Of a DNA stretch of 64,000 nt, positions 9,884 through 20,708 are shown one piece after another. The stretch is taken from contig LT598457.1 of NCBI GenBank assembly GCA_900074725.1, positions 682,001 through 746,000 of the forward strand. The letters are read 5' to 3'. The notes below the pieces were generated by a model. The model was not told the origin of the DNA and made no database searches. It was given only the letters and a program-made list of their open reading frames with translations. How positions within the stretch are numbered: the stretch's first letter is position 1; each line of letters opens with the position of its first letter. The position numbers and the translations under genes are program-made. This DNA is from Lachancea dasiensis (lineage: Eukaryota; Ascomycota; Saccharomycetes; Saccharomycetales; Saccharomycetaceae).

Positions 9884-12259
9884 TCACTCCTTACTGCTGA
9901 GAACTTCTTTTTCAAGAGATGTTGGCGGTGGTGCAAAGGTAACCTTTTCCATGGCCTTTTTAAATGTAAGCGTTGGTTCTTCGTCAACGTTTTGATCTCG
10001 CACTTTGCCTGCCTCCAACAATTCTGAGTATGTCCTTTTGCCTTCGTTCCCCAATTTCATTTCCGCTTCCGTACCAAGTCCTCCCGGTACCTTCTCTCCT
10101 TCTTCGCACATTCGAATCATTTCCTTAGTGAAGGGAACGTAGTCAACAGCTTCTAAATCCTTTCTATACTGTTTCACCAGGTGCTTGTTCAAAGCAACAA
10201 AATTCCTTTTATCCTGAGACTGAAGCTCTTGTGCTTGTAAGCATTGTGATGAGACAATCTTAAAAAAATCTAGCAGAGAAGAGTTCGCCATATTGTCCTC
10301 GTTTAGATTCTCTCGGAGCAGTTGGAAAAGTGGGTCGTAAAGATTTTCTGAGATCAAATGTCTGTGATAATACTCATCATTCAGGCAGACAATCCCCTTT
10401 AAACACCTCACAACCGCTAATCGCAGCTGCAACATGTACTGGGGTGCCATAAGCTTGCTTATGTTCAAGAGAATGTTGTTTTCCAAGATGAATTCTCGTG
10501 ACATTCGCCGATCGTGTTCTGTGGCGATAAAGCTAATCAACTTCACCAAGTAATTGAGTAAAATGTCATCCTTCGTATGTCCAAATGTGTCGTTGATGAG
10601 GGGAGCAAACAGAAGTGGTGCGACCTGAGTATAAAAATTACTGAAATACTCTGTCATCTGAAAGCTCATGTTATCACTTAAACCGTCGCTGCCTAATCCA
10701 TTTCCGCGCCCATCACTTGAGTTCATAACAATATCCAAGTTCCCAGAGTCGTTATAATCAGATTCCGCACCCATGCAACCTTCGGGATGGAGTAGCGTGT
10801 TGAGTGCCTGCACAACTTGTTCTTTCAAGCCCATATTCTTGTCTGTCAGAAGAATTTTCGACAGGATAGATAGGAGTGACACATCTGAGGAAACAGTATG
10901 TTGAGTGACGAAGGCAGAATCGTGAATGAAGCCTTCTTGTTGGCTCTCGTCAGAGTCCTCTTGCTGGTTGACAAGCTCATTTTGTACCGTATTGATCAAT
11001 AGGATATCGTGTTCTATAATGCTTATCACCATATCCGTCGCTAAGATTCTGATCCCACTATCTGTCTCTATGCCGAATGCAAAATCCAATATCTTGAACA
11101 ATCCGGTCCTCACTAATGCTTTAAAAAACCTGGACTTTTCTGAATGCTCCAAATTTTTCGTTATCTGGACGCACTGATGCAGCATTCTTACGCCATCTCT
11201 CTTAGTATCTAATCGATTATTCCCTGTAAAAAGAGCCATCAACTTCAATAGAAAAGGTTCTCTTTGAATGAACTCGATGATGCAATGCTGTAAGTCTTGT
11301 ATAACGTGAGATATTAGGTTGAAGCTATGATCGTCCAAGAAGCGAACCAGCACAACGTCCTTCAAAAATTGTAACCTGTAAGTCTCTTTGATGATTTTTT
11401 TCATGCTGTCACTCTCGAGGGGCACGACTTCCCGAAAATGAGGACCTGTATTTCGTAGATATTCGCGGTGGTTAGCTTTACTCAACGGAAACTCAGTGTC
11501 GTATTCCAAAATTCCTACGACTCCCATGATGTGATCATCATCTACCATTTGCTCCAAGATGTCTCTGTTGCTGTATAACGTGAGGGTTTTGATAATGTTG
11601 CTCAGGATTAATAGCTGTCGGAGAGCACATTTCGATTCTGCATGATTGAAGACCTGTATCAGTGTTGAGATGTAGTTCTCCTTTAGGATAAATTCTACCG
11701 TCTCTGTACGCAAGTATTCAAATGCCGTGTTCTCGTTGAGTATCTTTAGCGCGTCCATTAGCAATTTTTCGTCCTGACTGGTAGAGTTGGAGGGCAAATT
11801 CACTGGTCCTGTTATAATTTCGTGAACAGATCCCATTCCATCATCGTTGGAACGCACCGCAACGAGCGAGATATTGGATTCCGTTGTCTTTTGAATATAT
11901 ATGATAAAGTCGCACAACGCGTCGCAACCCGTACTCTCTTCGAAGCTGAGCGCGATATCTTGACCCGAAAGCTCCTTCCAAACTATCAGGGTCTCTTCCT
12001 GTCGCTGGTATTCGATATTTCCTTCTAGTTTCGACAGCAGGAGGGTCTTATCTGGCGACCCTTCGTCGCTAACCACCAAATAAGCGGCTAATTTTCCCTC
12101 TTTATCATCCGTATCGGGGGCCTCTCCGCCCGTGGAGTCGCCCAACTTGCCCACGCAGAAGCCTGTTCCCGTATCTTTCCATTCATTTTGATCCAACACG
12201 TAAACTTTCACTCTTTTGGACTCCGTTTCCCGTATTCCGTCGTATTTTGAGTGTCCCAT
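9884..12259 (-). CDS. PSY2: Psy2 regulatory subunit of protein phosphatase 4 (SMEK family)
   Basis: 791 residues (about 858 in S. cerevisiae). Targets Pph3 (PP4) to substrates such as Rad53 and phosphorylated H2A during DNA-damage recovery. The N-terminal EVH1/PH-like domain includes KVYVLDQNEWKDTGTG at residues about 18-33, followed by the SMK-1 and armadillo-type helical region (for example LRQLLILSNIIKTLTLY, EYLRTETVEFILKENYI). A glycine/serine loop (DGRGNGLGSDG near 545) interrupts the repeats. The start is the ATG at 12259 (MGHSKYDGIRE). The upstream extension of the frame has no ATG and lacks conservation as far as I can judge. The gene lies between SPS19 and NNR1 as in S. cerevisiae. 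Confidence 0.94.
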   Translation of the reverse strand: MGHSKYDGIRETESKRVKVYVLDQNEWKDTGTGFCVGKLGDSTGGEAPDTDDKEGKLAAYLVVSDEGSPDKTLLLSKLEGNIEYQRQEETLIVWKELSGQDIALSFEESTGCDALCDFIIYIQKTTESNISLVAVRSNDDGMGSVHEIITGPVNLPSNSTSQDEKLLMDALKILNENTAFEYLRTETVEFILKENYISTLIQVFNHAESKCALRQLLILSNIIKTLTLYSNRDILEQMVDDDHIMGVVGILEYDTEFPLSKANHREYLRNTGPHFREVVPLESDSMKKIIKETYRLQFLKDVVLVRFLDDHSFNLISHVIQDLQHCIIEFIQREPFLLKLMALFTGNNRLDTKRDGVRMLHQCVQITKNLEHSEKSRFFKALVRTGLFKILDFAFGIETDSGIRILATDMVISIIEHDILLINTVQNELVNQQEDSDESQQEGFIHDSAFVTQHTVSSDVSLLSILSKILLTDKNMGLKEQVVQALNTLLHPEGCMGAESDYNDSGNLDIVMNSSDGRGNGLGSDGLSDNMSFQMTEYFSNFYTQVAPLLFAPLINDTFGHTKDDILLNYLVKLISFIATEHDRRMSREFILENNILLNISKLMAPQYMLQLRLAVVRCLKGIVCLNDEYYHRHLISENLYDPLFQLLRENLNEDNMANSSLLDFFKIVSSQCLQAQELQSQDKRNFVALNKHLVKQYRKDLEAVDYVPFTKEMIRMCEEGEKVPGGLGTEAEMKLGNEGKRTYSELLEAGKVRDQNVDEEPTLTFKKAMEKVTFAPPPTSLEKEVLSSKE

Positions 12260-13633
12260 GGTCAAACAAAAAGAGCGAGTTTTTGGCCTGGATGCTTTTG
12301 ACACTTCTACTTCCTGAGTTCCTCTGACTATTAGGGCACTTCCAAGTCAGAAAAAGTGCGTATCTTGTCTGCCGACGGTGTTTGTGCCAAGTTTTAAGTT
12401 CTTTGTAATGCGATGGCCATCAATAACGCCAAAAGTAGGCGACTTTTCCACAAATTTTTACAGCCGGAGAAAGGTGGCAGCATACTACCAACGCTTTAAG
12501 GCACAAGAAACAGACTCCTAACAAAGGCCATGTGAACCACACGTGAAAACAAACCTGTAACGACCATACCACGATCCCACACAGAGGACTCAAAATAAAA
12601 GGTAAGTATAACTAATAACCCTCCTTGCTTCTTTAGATGATTGGGTGGTGTTGGAAGAACGCATCGCTGAAGTGAGAAGGAAAAGTGACGCGCGTGCTCA
12701 CGACCGTTAATAGCTAACTTGTGCCCAGAACAGAAGACTGGCCGGCGTCATATAATATAGTCACTACCGCCTTTCAAAGCGCCCACTCGGTACCCTAGTG
12801 AGCATCTCGAGGTTAGAAAGTAGAGCCAGCGCTCTCACAGATTGGGAGGGATATTTTAGCTATGCTAGAAATCATCATTGAGGATGCTGTAGAACGGCTT
12901 TGCTGTTAAACGTTCGCTCTTCTAAACCCTTTCATATTATGAACAACTTGTCGTGATAGGATTATCGTAAACGATCACCCCCCTACTCACCAAGTATCTT
13001 GCTCTGAAGTAAAACGGCTACTGAAGAGAAAACCTCTATCAAGTAAAAGTTGTTATGCCGCTCACCAGAGAACACTTCTAGTCGGCTTTCATTAGACAGC
13101 ATGTCTGCTTCCTTTACGAAAGTGTAATTGTTTTGATTGTTGGGTGAAGCTAAATCTTGATTGTTATATTATATACTTGGTATTAGCCGCTGATTACCAA
13201 CTTTGGTAGCGAACCCTTAACAGAAGATGGATATCATCCATAGGAAGGAGCCATATTGCTCGTGGTATTTGTGCATGGTGTATCGTGAGCATAGTCGGTT
13301 TTACACCATATAATTCTCGATATAGACGCCCAGTTATCAAGCATTCCTCAGTTTTATAACCAACATTAGAAAACATAGTACGATGCCCCAACCACATACT
13401 CATAGTTGATATTTGACTACTTCATAGAGATACTTCAGTAAAACGTCGTCGTATTTTCGCTGTTGTTATTAGATCGTAAGTTTTCTCACCCGTTTGGGGT
13501 TAAAAACGAAGTACAGGGAAGTAGCATTAAGGTACGGCCTGAAGTAGCGGTGTAGCAAGTAAAAGCATCTGGTAGTGTGGCATAGAAATGTGTCATTTCT
13601 TGATCATAATTCGTTTAACAATTGTATTTAGAC
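12260..13633. other. intergenic stretch between NNR1 and PSY2
   Basis: 1.37 kb with no supported gene or RNA. A CACGTG E-box lies at 12540-12545, in the PSY2 upstream region. The minus-strand open frame at 13194-13403 looks random. I saw no tRNA B-box. Confidence 0.45.
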
Positions 13634-14365
13634 TCACGTTGGGACTAATTTTGTAACTTGATCGCCTTTGTCATAGTCAAAGGGTTCAAATCCATACTTG
13701 TTGGCAAAAGAACCTGGAATAAAGCGCCCTCCAACGTAGTGCTGAGTTTCTAAACTGTCAATCTTGCTAGCGCAGGGTTTGGGGGCCGTCAATGACACCA
13801 GCACCTTAGGAACGATGCTTTCGTTGTCTAGTGGACCTTCGTCGACATCCCAACCTGTAGGAATATCTACGGACACAATGGGTAGCCTTTCCTGGACTTT
13901 TCGGAGCTCCTTTAGGACCGATCCAAATGGCTCTCGAACTGGCGGCCGAAATGAAAACCCGAAAATAGCGTCAACCACGCAAAGTGTATCCTTTTCGTCC
14001 AAATATTTGATCCATTGGTCGTCAGATCCTAGTACTGGTATTTTGAAGAACTGCAATTGACTGACCAGCTGCGAGAAGAATGGGGTCTTACTGCTGCGCT
14101 TAGGGTAGTAAACCACCGGGTTGAACCCAAAAAGTGCGAGGTGCCTCGCACAAACCAAACCATCACCTCCGTTGTTCCCTGGTCCTGCAAGAACTAAAAC
14201 CTGGGACTTTCTGCTAGGCACATAAGGAAACTCTTTCACGATGGCCTGTGCTACACTCAAGCCCGCTAGTTCCATGAGTTGCTCCAGAGTGAATCCAACC
14301 TCAGGGCCCATCAATTCTTTGTCAAGCTGTGCAGCCATATGTGAAGATATTGTTTTGAAAGACAT
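13634..14365 (-). CDS. NNR1: NAD(P)HX epimerase (YNL200C)
   Basis: 243 residues (246 in S. cerevisiae). YjeF-N/AIBP-family enzyme that interconverts the R and S forms of hydrated NADH and NADPH, working with the ATP-dependent dehydratase to repair damaged cofactors. Conserved segments are the N-terminal DKELMGPEVGFTLEQLMELA, the phosphate-binding AGPGNNGGDGLVCARHL, the catalytic-site VDAIFGFSF, SVDIPTGWDVDEGP, and the C-terminal HYVGGRFIP. The start is the ATG at 14365 (MSFKTISSHMAAQL), which fits the homologue. The frame runs a little further upstream without an ATG. Confidence 0.95.
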   Translation of the reverse strand: MSFKTISSHMAAQLDKELMGPEVGFTLEQLMELAGLSVAQAIVKEFPYVPSRKSQVLVLAGPGNNGGDGLVCARHLALFGFNPVVYYPKRSSKTPFFSQLVSQLQFFKIPVLGSDDQWIKYLDEKDTLCVVDAIFGFSFRPPVREPFGSVLKELRKVQERLPIVSVDIPTGWDVDEGPLDNESIVPKVLVSLTAPKPCASKIDSLETQHYVGGRFIPGSFANKYGFEPFDYDKGDQVTKLVPT

Positions 14366-14564
14366 CGTGCAATCGGTTTTTTGCACTTGTTTGCTACGTG
14401 GAGTAGTGTGGAGTAGTGTGTAAAGCTAAAGTGACTTAAATCTGATTTATGAAAGGGCTGGTCGACATTGCGAATAACGGGAATCATATGATCTTCACTG
14501 TTAACAACTTATCTTACATATAATACATCGTAGGCTCTTAGCGTTCTTTTTGTCCTTGAGTGCG

Positions 14565-15806
14565 CTAGCGCCTGCCACGGTTCATTTTGTGGAGCATACT
14601 TCTCACGCATGCCAAATCTTCTAGCAACATTTTCCGAAGCCAGTGAGTTTCCTGTCGCTGAGTCTCCACATCAGCCTCGAGTTGCTTTATTCTAAAGTCT
14701 TTCTCTCGTAGGAGCCGCTCGTAAAGTTCTACATTTGAGGTACCAGGGTTGTACTTGGGCTGTTGCAATTGGGCAATATCCTCGTCTATAGTAGGTAAAT
14801 CTGACTTGGCTTTCTTCGTTGCAAGCTGTAGAAGCTCTTCGACCGCTTCATCGTCCGGTATACCCATTCCAATGTACTTGCGCTTGTTTTGGCTATTTAA
14901 ACTCGCAGCCAGGTTCATGTTCAGATTCATGCCACTGTGGATTGGAATATCGTTGTTGTTAGCATTGTTGCCGCTGCTGATATCACCATTTATATTTTGG
15001 GCATTATTATGGAGGTTCATACTATGCATGTTAGGATGGCCATTCAAGTTATTAGTGGCAGTAGTAGGAGCATTGGAAGCCTCTCTCCCACTTGAAGCGT
15101 TGCTTGGAATGGAACGAACGCCATTGCCATTCGGTACCATAGAGGGGCTAGATGGGGATGTAGAGTAGTAGTTCTGCCGGCTATCCTGTTGCAGCTTTTG
15201 AAGTCTTTTCTGTAGCTGTTGCGGCAGCGTGTTGTCGATCACCTCGTTGGGGGAATTTTTGGTGGACGTGGCCATGCTGTTGACTCGTCGCCTGGATTGA
15301 TTGAGCATTTGACCTGTCTTGGGGTCATATACAGCGCTGATAGAAACCGAGACCAACTGCCACAATTGGTCGTTCAACAACTCAGACTCGTCCTTTATCT
15401 GCCACATTCCATTGTCAAGTTTGCGGAAATACTTACCATACGGGCTCACCTCGTAGCTCAGCTCCAGTTCCTTCAAAATCTGCTGGAAACGTTGGTACAG
15501 TTCTATCGCCGACTTGGGAGAAGTGGAGTTATCGTCCAACAAGCTTGTGGAAATCGTAGCATTGTACAGTTGCGAGAGCTTTTGAAACAACGTCATATCC
15601 GCATGGGGGGGTGCACCATTGACAGGACCTCCAGATTTAGGTGAGCTGGAGGCTGTGTTAAGCACACTGGCATCTTCGCCGTTAATCACCGCGCCATTAG
15701 AGAATAATCGGTGTGCTTTGATAATAAAGACGTCCAGCTTGCTCTGGTGATGCATCATGCCTCCTGTCGCAAGAGTCCCAGCCGAATCTCGACGCGCGTA
15801 GCTCAT
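14565..15806 (-). CDS. GCR2: Gcr2 transcriptional co-activator of glycolytic genes
   Basis: 413 residues (534 in S. cerevisiae). Partner of Gcr1 in driving high expression of glycolytic and ribosomal protein genes; it does not bind DNA by itself. Conserved parts are HHQSKLDVFIIKAHRLFSN (from residue 18), SPKSAIELYQRFQQ (near 98) with the KYFRKLDNGMWQIKDESE segment, the short EAVEELLQLATKKAKSD region near 318, and the C-terminal coiled coil ending in ETHWLRKMLLEDLACVRSML, which pairs with Gcr1. An Asn/Gly/Ser-rich linker in the middle is shorter than in S. cerevisiae. The first ATG is at 15806; the S. cerevisiae protein starts at the equivalent of the Met at 15758, so 16 extra N-terminal residues are possible but unproven. 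Confidence 0.93.
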   Translation of the reverse strand: MSYARRDSAGTLATGGMMHHQSKLDVFIIKAHRLFSNGAVINGEDASVLNTASSSPKSGGPVNGAPPHADMTLFQKLSQLYNATISTSLLDDNSTSPKSAIELYQRFQQILKELELSYEVSPYGKYFRKLDNGMWQIKDESELLNDQLWQLVSVSISAVYDPKTGQMLNQSRRRVNSMATSTKNSPNEVIDNTLPQQLQKRLQKLQQDSRQNYYSTSPSSPSMVPNGNGVRSIPSNASSGREASNAPTTATNNLNGHPNMHSMNLHNNAQNINGDISSGNNANNNDIPIHSGMNLNMNLAASLNSQNKRKYIGMGIPDDEAVEELLQLATKKAKSDLPTIDEDIAQLQQPKYNPGTSNVELYERLLREKDFRIKQLEADVETQRQETHWLRKMLLEDLACVRSMLHKMNRGRR

Positions 15807-17199
15807 CCTCCAACAAAAACTCGACTAGACCCTGCTGAGAGAAGCGCTATTCAGATCGACAGGTGCGGCACTCTGCCTGGTTTTGATGCGATTGATCTGA
15901 TATGCGTACATTATCCAACTCACATGAGTCCCAGTAATCACGCAAGATGTAGCTCGGTAATACTCATACACGAGTGAAATTTTGGCAAGACACACCAACC
16001 CAGCTGAGAACAGATAGCGTTTGAAGGCCAGTAGCTGGTGCGCGCCCTCTGAGCTACTGTTTGAGGTTTCTATTCCTTCAAACCCTCGAGATTCTAGTTT
16101 GGGTCCACTTTTATGTTCGGCCACATGTGGGCCCACACCCAGCAAGTGGTGTCAGTTACCAATAAGGCTATGTATTGATGATATTCTGTAATGATCTATG
16201 GTCTAGTCTTATGGTGGGGCAAATGGTGGAAATGGATCTACGTTACCTACGCCAACAAGAGTAGGCACAGGCGGTGTCAGATAACTACAAAGTGATAAAT
16301 GCATAAACACCATCTGCTGATCTGCTAGGCGTCCTTGAAGTGCGCGGCATGTTCATTCAAAGCCTTCAAACTGCCCAATACACTACGCGTCACAGATGGT
16401 GTTATAAATTTCTCATTCTTCCTACCATGGAGTTCTTGCAGTCAATCTTAATTCGAGGGTACAAAATAAAGTGACATCGCCGCCGACAGTATCAGCGCTG
16501 TATACCAGGTTAAGGTGCTCCTCGCGATTCTTGTGATCTCCGGGAAGCGTAAACGAAAAGACTCCCAGGTTCCGTCACTCTTTTATTTTCTGGCATGGCG
16601 AACTGTATCCATATAGGTATTCATGAGGCAGCGGACTAGTTCCAATGTCGCGTACGACCCGTGACGCAGGTTCTCTCTCATGGTGCCATCTGTCCAATTT
16701 CCTCATCACTGGTGGAGCTCGCTGACACCGCACAAATGGTCGGTGGTCGTTGGTGTCGCTGGGCCTGAAGGGCTCTAATAGTTAATGGATCGTAAAAAAA
16801 CTCTCCCATTAAACCCATTAGAAATCCTGACCGCGTTGAATCATCGCAGCCATGAGCCATCGACAGTAGTGGAGAAGGTGGAGAGAAGATGGAGACTTTG
16901 AAATACCCATATATAAGTCAACTGCCGGGGCCTGAGGTATGTCGGTAAGTGATAGAAGCATGCTTATAACGAAAGACCAAACGGCAATCAACAGGACGCA
17001 AATAAACACTTGCGGAAAACAAGAGGTCGCCAAAAGCTGTGCATTAATTGTTCTTCGAAATATTCTATCTGGCAGTGTACTTTTCCAGAAGTCGCCAACT
17101 AAGCGTCAGTAGATTTCAAGGTGTCACAGCGACACAAAAAATAACTGACACCTCTTTATAGCCCCCAGGCCTACTGTTTGGAAGGACCGCTATTTTCCA
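15807..17199. other. divergent promoter region of GCR2 and SFC1
   Basis: 1.39 kb without a supported gene. It contains two overlapping palindromes at 16121-16137, an ACGCGT hexamer at 16385-16390 and GCCGCCGA (Ume6 URS1-like core) at 16479-16486. S. cerevisiae SFC1 is induced on non-fermentable carbon through Cat8/Sip4 sites; I did not find an unambiguous CSRE by eye. Confidence 0.45.
16121..16137. repeat. overlapping perfect palindromes CCACATGTGG and TGTGGGCCCACA
   Basis: CCACATGTGG (16121-16130) and TGTGGGCCCACA (16126-16137) are both exactly self-complementary and share the central TGTGG. They lie about 315 bp upstream of the GCR2 ATG. Dimeric factors often bind such sites; none is identified. 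Confidence 0.75.
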
Positions 17200-18219
17200 A
17201 TGCCGGGTCAAAACAACAAGTCATCGCATCCAGCGATCAACCTGGTCGCTGGCGGTACAGCCGGTCTTTTTGAGGCCCTGTGTTGCCATCCGTTAGACAC
17301 CATCAAGGTTCGCATGCAGATTAATTCACGAACCGCGGGCGGAAAGTCCATGGGATTTGTCGCGACAGGTCATCAAATAGCGTATCAGGAAGGGCTGCTG
17401 GCCTTCTACAAGGGCCTAGGCGCGGTTGTGATTGGAATCATCCCAAAAATGGCCATTCGCTTTACCTCATACGAGTTCTTCCGAACGTTACTGGCAGACC
17501 GTTCCACGGGAGTTGTTTCAGTGGGTAACACGTTTGTCGCAGGCGTGGGAGCCGGAATCACGGAAGCCGTTGCGGTCGTGAACCCGATGGAGGTGGTCAA
17601 AATTCGACTCCAGGCGCAGCATGTTCAGTACGTGCCATTGGTCGCAGAGGTAGCTGGGGCCACGGGTCCCGGTGGAGCCACGGGTCCTGCCACAGCCACC
17701 TTCTCTAGCAGTACCTACAGCTCAGGGCACTCCGCCACTGCAAACGTGAGGGCCACTGCCAAGTACAAAAATGCGATCCAGGCGACTTACGTGATTATTA
17801 AAGAAGAAGGGCCGCGTGCGCTGTACCGCGGGGTTTCCCTTACTGCTGCAAGACAGGCCACCAACCAAGGCGCGAATTTCACCGTCTATTCGACACTCAA
17901 ACGCTCGTTACAGCAACGCCACCAGACCGAAATGCTTCCACCGTGGGAAACTTCTCTAATAGGTCTGATCTCCGGAGCTGTAGGACCTTTCTCCAATGCA
18001 CCACTCGACACCATCAAAACCAGGCTGCAAAAAGACAAGTCTACTACCAAGAGCTCAAGCTTTAGCCGGATCGTCGCTATCACTCAACAACTGATAAGAG
18101 AGGAGGGGTTTCGCGCTCTATATAAAGGAATAACGCCAAGAGTCATGCGGGTCGCTCCAGGACAAGCCGTGACTTTTACCGTTTACGAGCTCATCCGAAA
18201 ACAGCTGGAAAGTATGTGA
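17200..18219 (+). CDS. SFC1: mitochondrial succinate-fumarate carrier
   Basis: 339 residues (322 in S. cerevisiae). Inner-membrane carrier that exchanges cytosolic succinate from the glyoxylate cycle for matrix fumarate; needed for growth on ethanol or acetate. The three mitochondrial-carrier repeats are seen through their signature motifs CHPLDTIKVRMQ (28-39), NPMEVVKIRLQ (127-137) and APLDTIKTRLQ (267-277). The identity rests on close matches such as KASHPAINL-type start, KGLGAVVIGIIPKMAIRF and RGVSLTAARQATNQGANFTVYS. A Gly/Ala/Thr/Ser-rich insertion of some 25-35 residues lies between repeat II and its loop helix (residues about 146-180), which the S. cerevisiae protein lacks as I remember it. 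The neighbour YJR096W keeps the chromosome X order. Confidence 0.95.
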   Translation: MPGQNNKSSHPAINLVAGGTAGLFEALCCHPLDTIKVRMQINSRTAGGKSMGFVATGHQIAYQEGLLAFYKGLGAVVIGIIPKMAIRFTSYEFFRTLLADRSTGVVSVGNTFVAGVGAGITEAVAVVNPMEVVKIRLQAQHVQYVPLVAEVAGATGPGGATGPATATFSSSTYSSGHSATANVRATAKYKNAIQATYVIIKEEGPRALYRGVSLTAARQATNQGANFTVYSTLKRSLQQRHQTEMLPPWETSLIGLISGAVGPFSNAPLDTIKTRLQKDKSTTKSSSFSRIVAITQQLIREEGFRALYKGITPRVMRVAPGQAVTFTVYELIRKQLESM

Positions 18220-18398
18220 GCACAACTTTATCGCTTGTCATCAGTCATCTCATAGGTCTTAATTCTACTTGCATTCGTAAATGGCATATCAAGAATCTTT
18301 ATCATCATGAAAGCTATGTACTCAGTAATCATCAGATGATCGCTCCACCGCGATAGCAAAAGCTCCGACAATCGCAACCTCCTATCAAATGCAGCAAC

Positions 18399-18406
18399 AT
18401 ATATAA
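18399..18406 (+). promoter_or_regulatory. TATA box upstream of the YJR096W homologue
   Basis: TATATAAG lies about 77 bp upstream of the ATG at 18483, within the short SFC1-YJR096W spacer. Confidence 0.4.
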
Positions 18407-18482
18407 GCAGAGCATTTGACACTTTGGTGACTGCTCACTCGAACAAGATCAGTAAACAAAGTACTGAAAAGCACACGTTGGC

Positions 18483-19334
18483 ATGCCAGTACCAAGATCC
18501 TACAAGCTTTCAAGCGGCCACCTTTTGCCTAGTATTGGATTGGGTACTTACGACATTCCCAGAAGTGAGACGACAGAAATAGTATACCAGGCCCTCAAGG
18601 CCGGATATCGCCACTTGGACACAGCCGTGTTGTATGGGAACGAGTATGAAGTAGCGCAAGGAATTGATAAATGGCTCCAGGAAGATCCAACCACAAACAA
18701 GCGAGCAGATGTTTTCTATACAACAAAGCTTTGGAATTCACAGAACGGGTATAGTAATGCCAAGCGTGCGATCCAGGAGTGCATGCAAAAGGCCAGTCCA
18801 TTGGGGTATATCGACTTGTTGCTGATCCACTCACCGCTGAGTGGACCGAAGCGCAGGCTAGAGACCTACAAAGCTATCCAGGAGGCTGTAGACACAGGTA
18901 TCGTGAAGGCCATCGGTGTCTCCAATTACGGCAAACAGCACATCGATGAGCTTCTGTCGTGGCCAGAGCTCAAGCATAAGCCGGTGGTGAATCAGATCGA
19001 GATCTCGCCGTGGATCATGCGTCAGGAGCTCGCAGACTATTGCAAGTCGAAGGGCCTGGTAGTTGAAGCATTTTCGCCGCTGACGCATGGCTACAAACTT
19101 AAGCATCCCAACGTACTGCAAGTTGCGAAAGAAACCGGCTACGATGCGGGCCAGGTTTTGATAAGGTGGTCGCTGCAGCATGGCTATGTGCCCCTGCCCA
19201 AGTCCCGCTCGGTAACAAGGTTGACGGGTAATTTAGAAGCCTACAATTTTGAACTCACGCCAGAGCAGGTAGCTTTCTTGGACCAGCCAGAGGCTTATGA
19301 ACCTACCGACTGGGAGTGTACTGACGCGCCCTAA
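18483..19334 (+). CDS. YJR096W: aldo-keto reductase, YJR096W type (xylose/arabinose reductase)
   Basis: 283 residues (282 in S. cerevisiae). Cytosolic NADPH-dependent reductase of sugars and other carbonyls. The (beta/alpha)8 catalytic tetrad is complete: D46 and Y51 in HLDTAVLYGNE, K82 in TTKLWNSQNG, H116 in LLIHSPL. The cofactor end has PLPKSRSVTRLTGNL, and the C terminus EAYEPTDWECTDAP is identical in type to the S. cerevisiae protein. It follows SFC1 on the same strand, as in S. cerevisiae. Confidence 0.95.
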   Translation: MPVPRSYKLSSGHLLPSIGLGTYDIPRSETTEIVYQALKAGYRHLDTAVLYGNEYEVAQGIDKWLQEDPTTNKRADVFYTTKLWNSQNGYSNAKRAIQECMQKASPLGYIDLLLIHSPLSGPKRRLETYKAIQEAVDTGIVKAIGVSNYGKQHIDELLSWPELKHKPVVNQIEISPWIMRQELADYCKSKGLVVEAFSPLTHGYKLKHPNVLQVAKETGYDAGQVLIRWSLQHGYVPLPKSRSVTRLTGNLEAYNFELTPEQVAFLDQPEAYEPTDWECTDAP

Positions 19335-20708
19335 TAGGGTGAGGATTTGGGCCCAACGTTAGTAGTATGTTAATATATACGACAAGATTAGATACAGAAA
19401 TGGCAGGAGGTATGACTTTTTTCGGGGCATATAAGGTTGACAGAGGTGACGCTGAGACACCACTACCATCATCGGCCATAGCGGTCGGCGGTGGACGAAG
19501 ATGTGTGCTGAAAGGACTCACTAACGGGAAAAGCTTCTTCTAGCTGTCCATTACCCGGCTTTTGAGCTACTATATAAGACTTTGCCGGCGAAAAAAATCT
19601 TGTCCATCTTGGAAAATGTTAGATTCTTACTAGACCAACATATTTTTAAACCATCTTCTGGAATACCAACTGGGACGCGATCTTTGTATTCATGTGTACC
19701 TGGTGCAAATGGCCGGAAGTAGATGAAAGTAAGATTCTATTATGTGTAATAATTCAATCTCGGCCCCTTTATAATCCGGACAGTCGCTAAACTCTCACGC
19801 CCTGCCCGGTTCGCTTTGGGGAAACATAAGTAGCGGTAGTTACTACATGGGGAAGACCTGCAGTGTAGGCCAGCCCTTTGCTTTGTAGGTCGGCACTAGT
19901 GATCGCGCAGTGTATCACTCTGTACCAAACTGACGCTGAAACAGGGTCGGTGGACATCTCTTATTTTGACAATTTCAGCGTTCTTCAACTTCACAACGCT
20001 CATTTCCTGTCATCTAAAAGGGGGATGGGCTCTTGAAAGCTCCCTCAGTAGTGAACGCTCTGACGAAAAGCGGCTGCCCCGTCCTGTGCATGTTCGGGCG
20101 GCGAGTCTTTTGGTTTGATGGCAAATCAATTTCTGAGATCTACATCTCGGTTGGTATGCCGGCCGTCAGCCGCATCACCATCATTTCCACCACTGTATCT
20201 TTACCTCCATCAGTGCTTCAGTCGTTCTGGCCTTGAAGGTCTAAATTCAAGTTCCCAATCGGGTATTGCCATTTCCGGATGTAAATAATACATCTTGCCT
20301 GCTTAGGTCAAAAGAAATTAAAAATGTAAACAACGTAACCGACAGATATGATTGTGCGCGTTATCTAACTTAAAATTAGTACATCATCCTGCATTTCTCT
20401 CGAGGTTACAACGAACGCTCTGAGACAATGCCAGGGTTGGACAATCATTCGGCGCGCGCTTGTGCCTTTTCTTTCCCAACGGCCACGCAAATCCCTCCAA
20501 GAACGTTTTTTGGTCAGAAATAATGGCGTGTCTATTCGGGTCGCTGCAGATCCCGGTTAAACGTTAGATATTCCAATCGAGGATGTGGAATTAAATCTCA
20601 AGATAACGATAGATGTATGTATATATAACTAATTCAAGACGGCCGCGATGAGCAGTTCACGATATGTCTCGCCAAGATCGAAGTTAGCTACTCGATCAAG
20701 TATTGTTT
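19335..20708. other. intergenic stretch at a synteny break
   Basis: 1.37 kb without a supported gene. In S. cerevisiae YJR096W is followed by JJJ3; here the next gene is the BEM1-like gene, so gene order breaks in this gap. No tRNA or mobile element that might explain the break was recognised. A minus-strand TACTAAC occurs near 19356 without a matching exon. Confidence 0.45.

Noticed and set aside
12601-12637. intron-like GTAAGT ... ACTAAT ... TTTAG series
   Set aside because: Only 36 nt long, too short for a yeast intron, and no coding sequence on either side.
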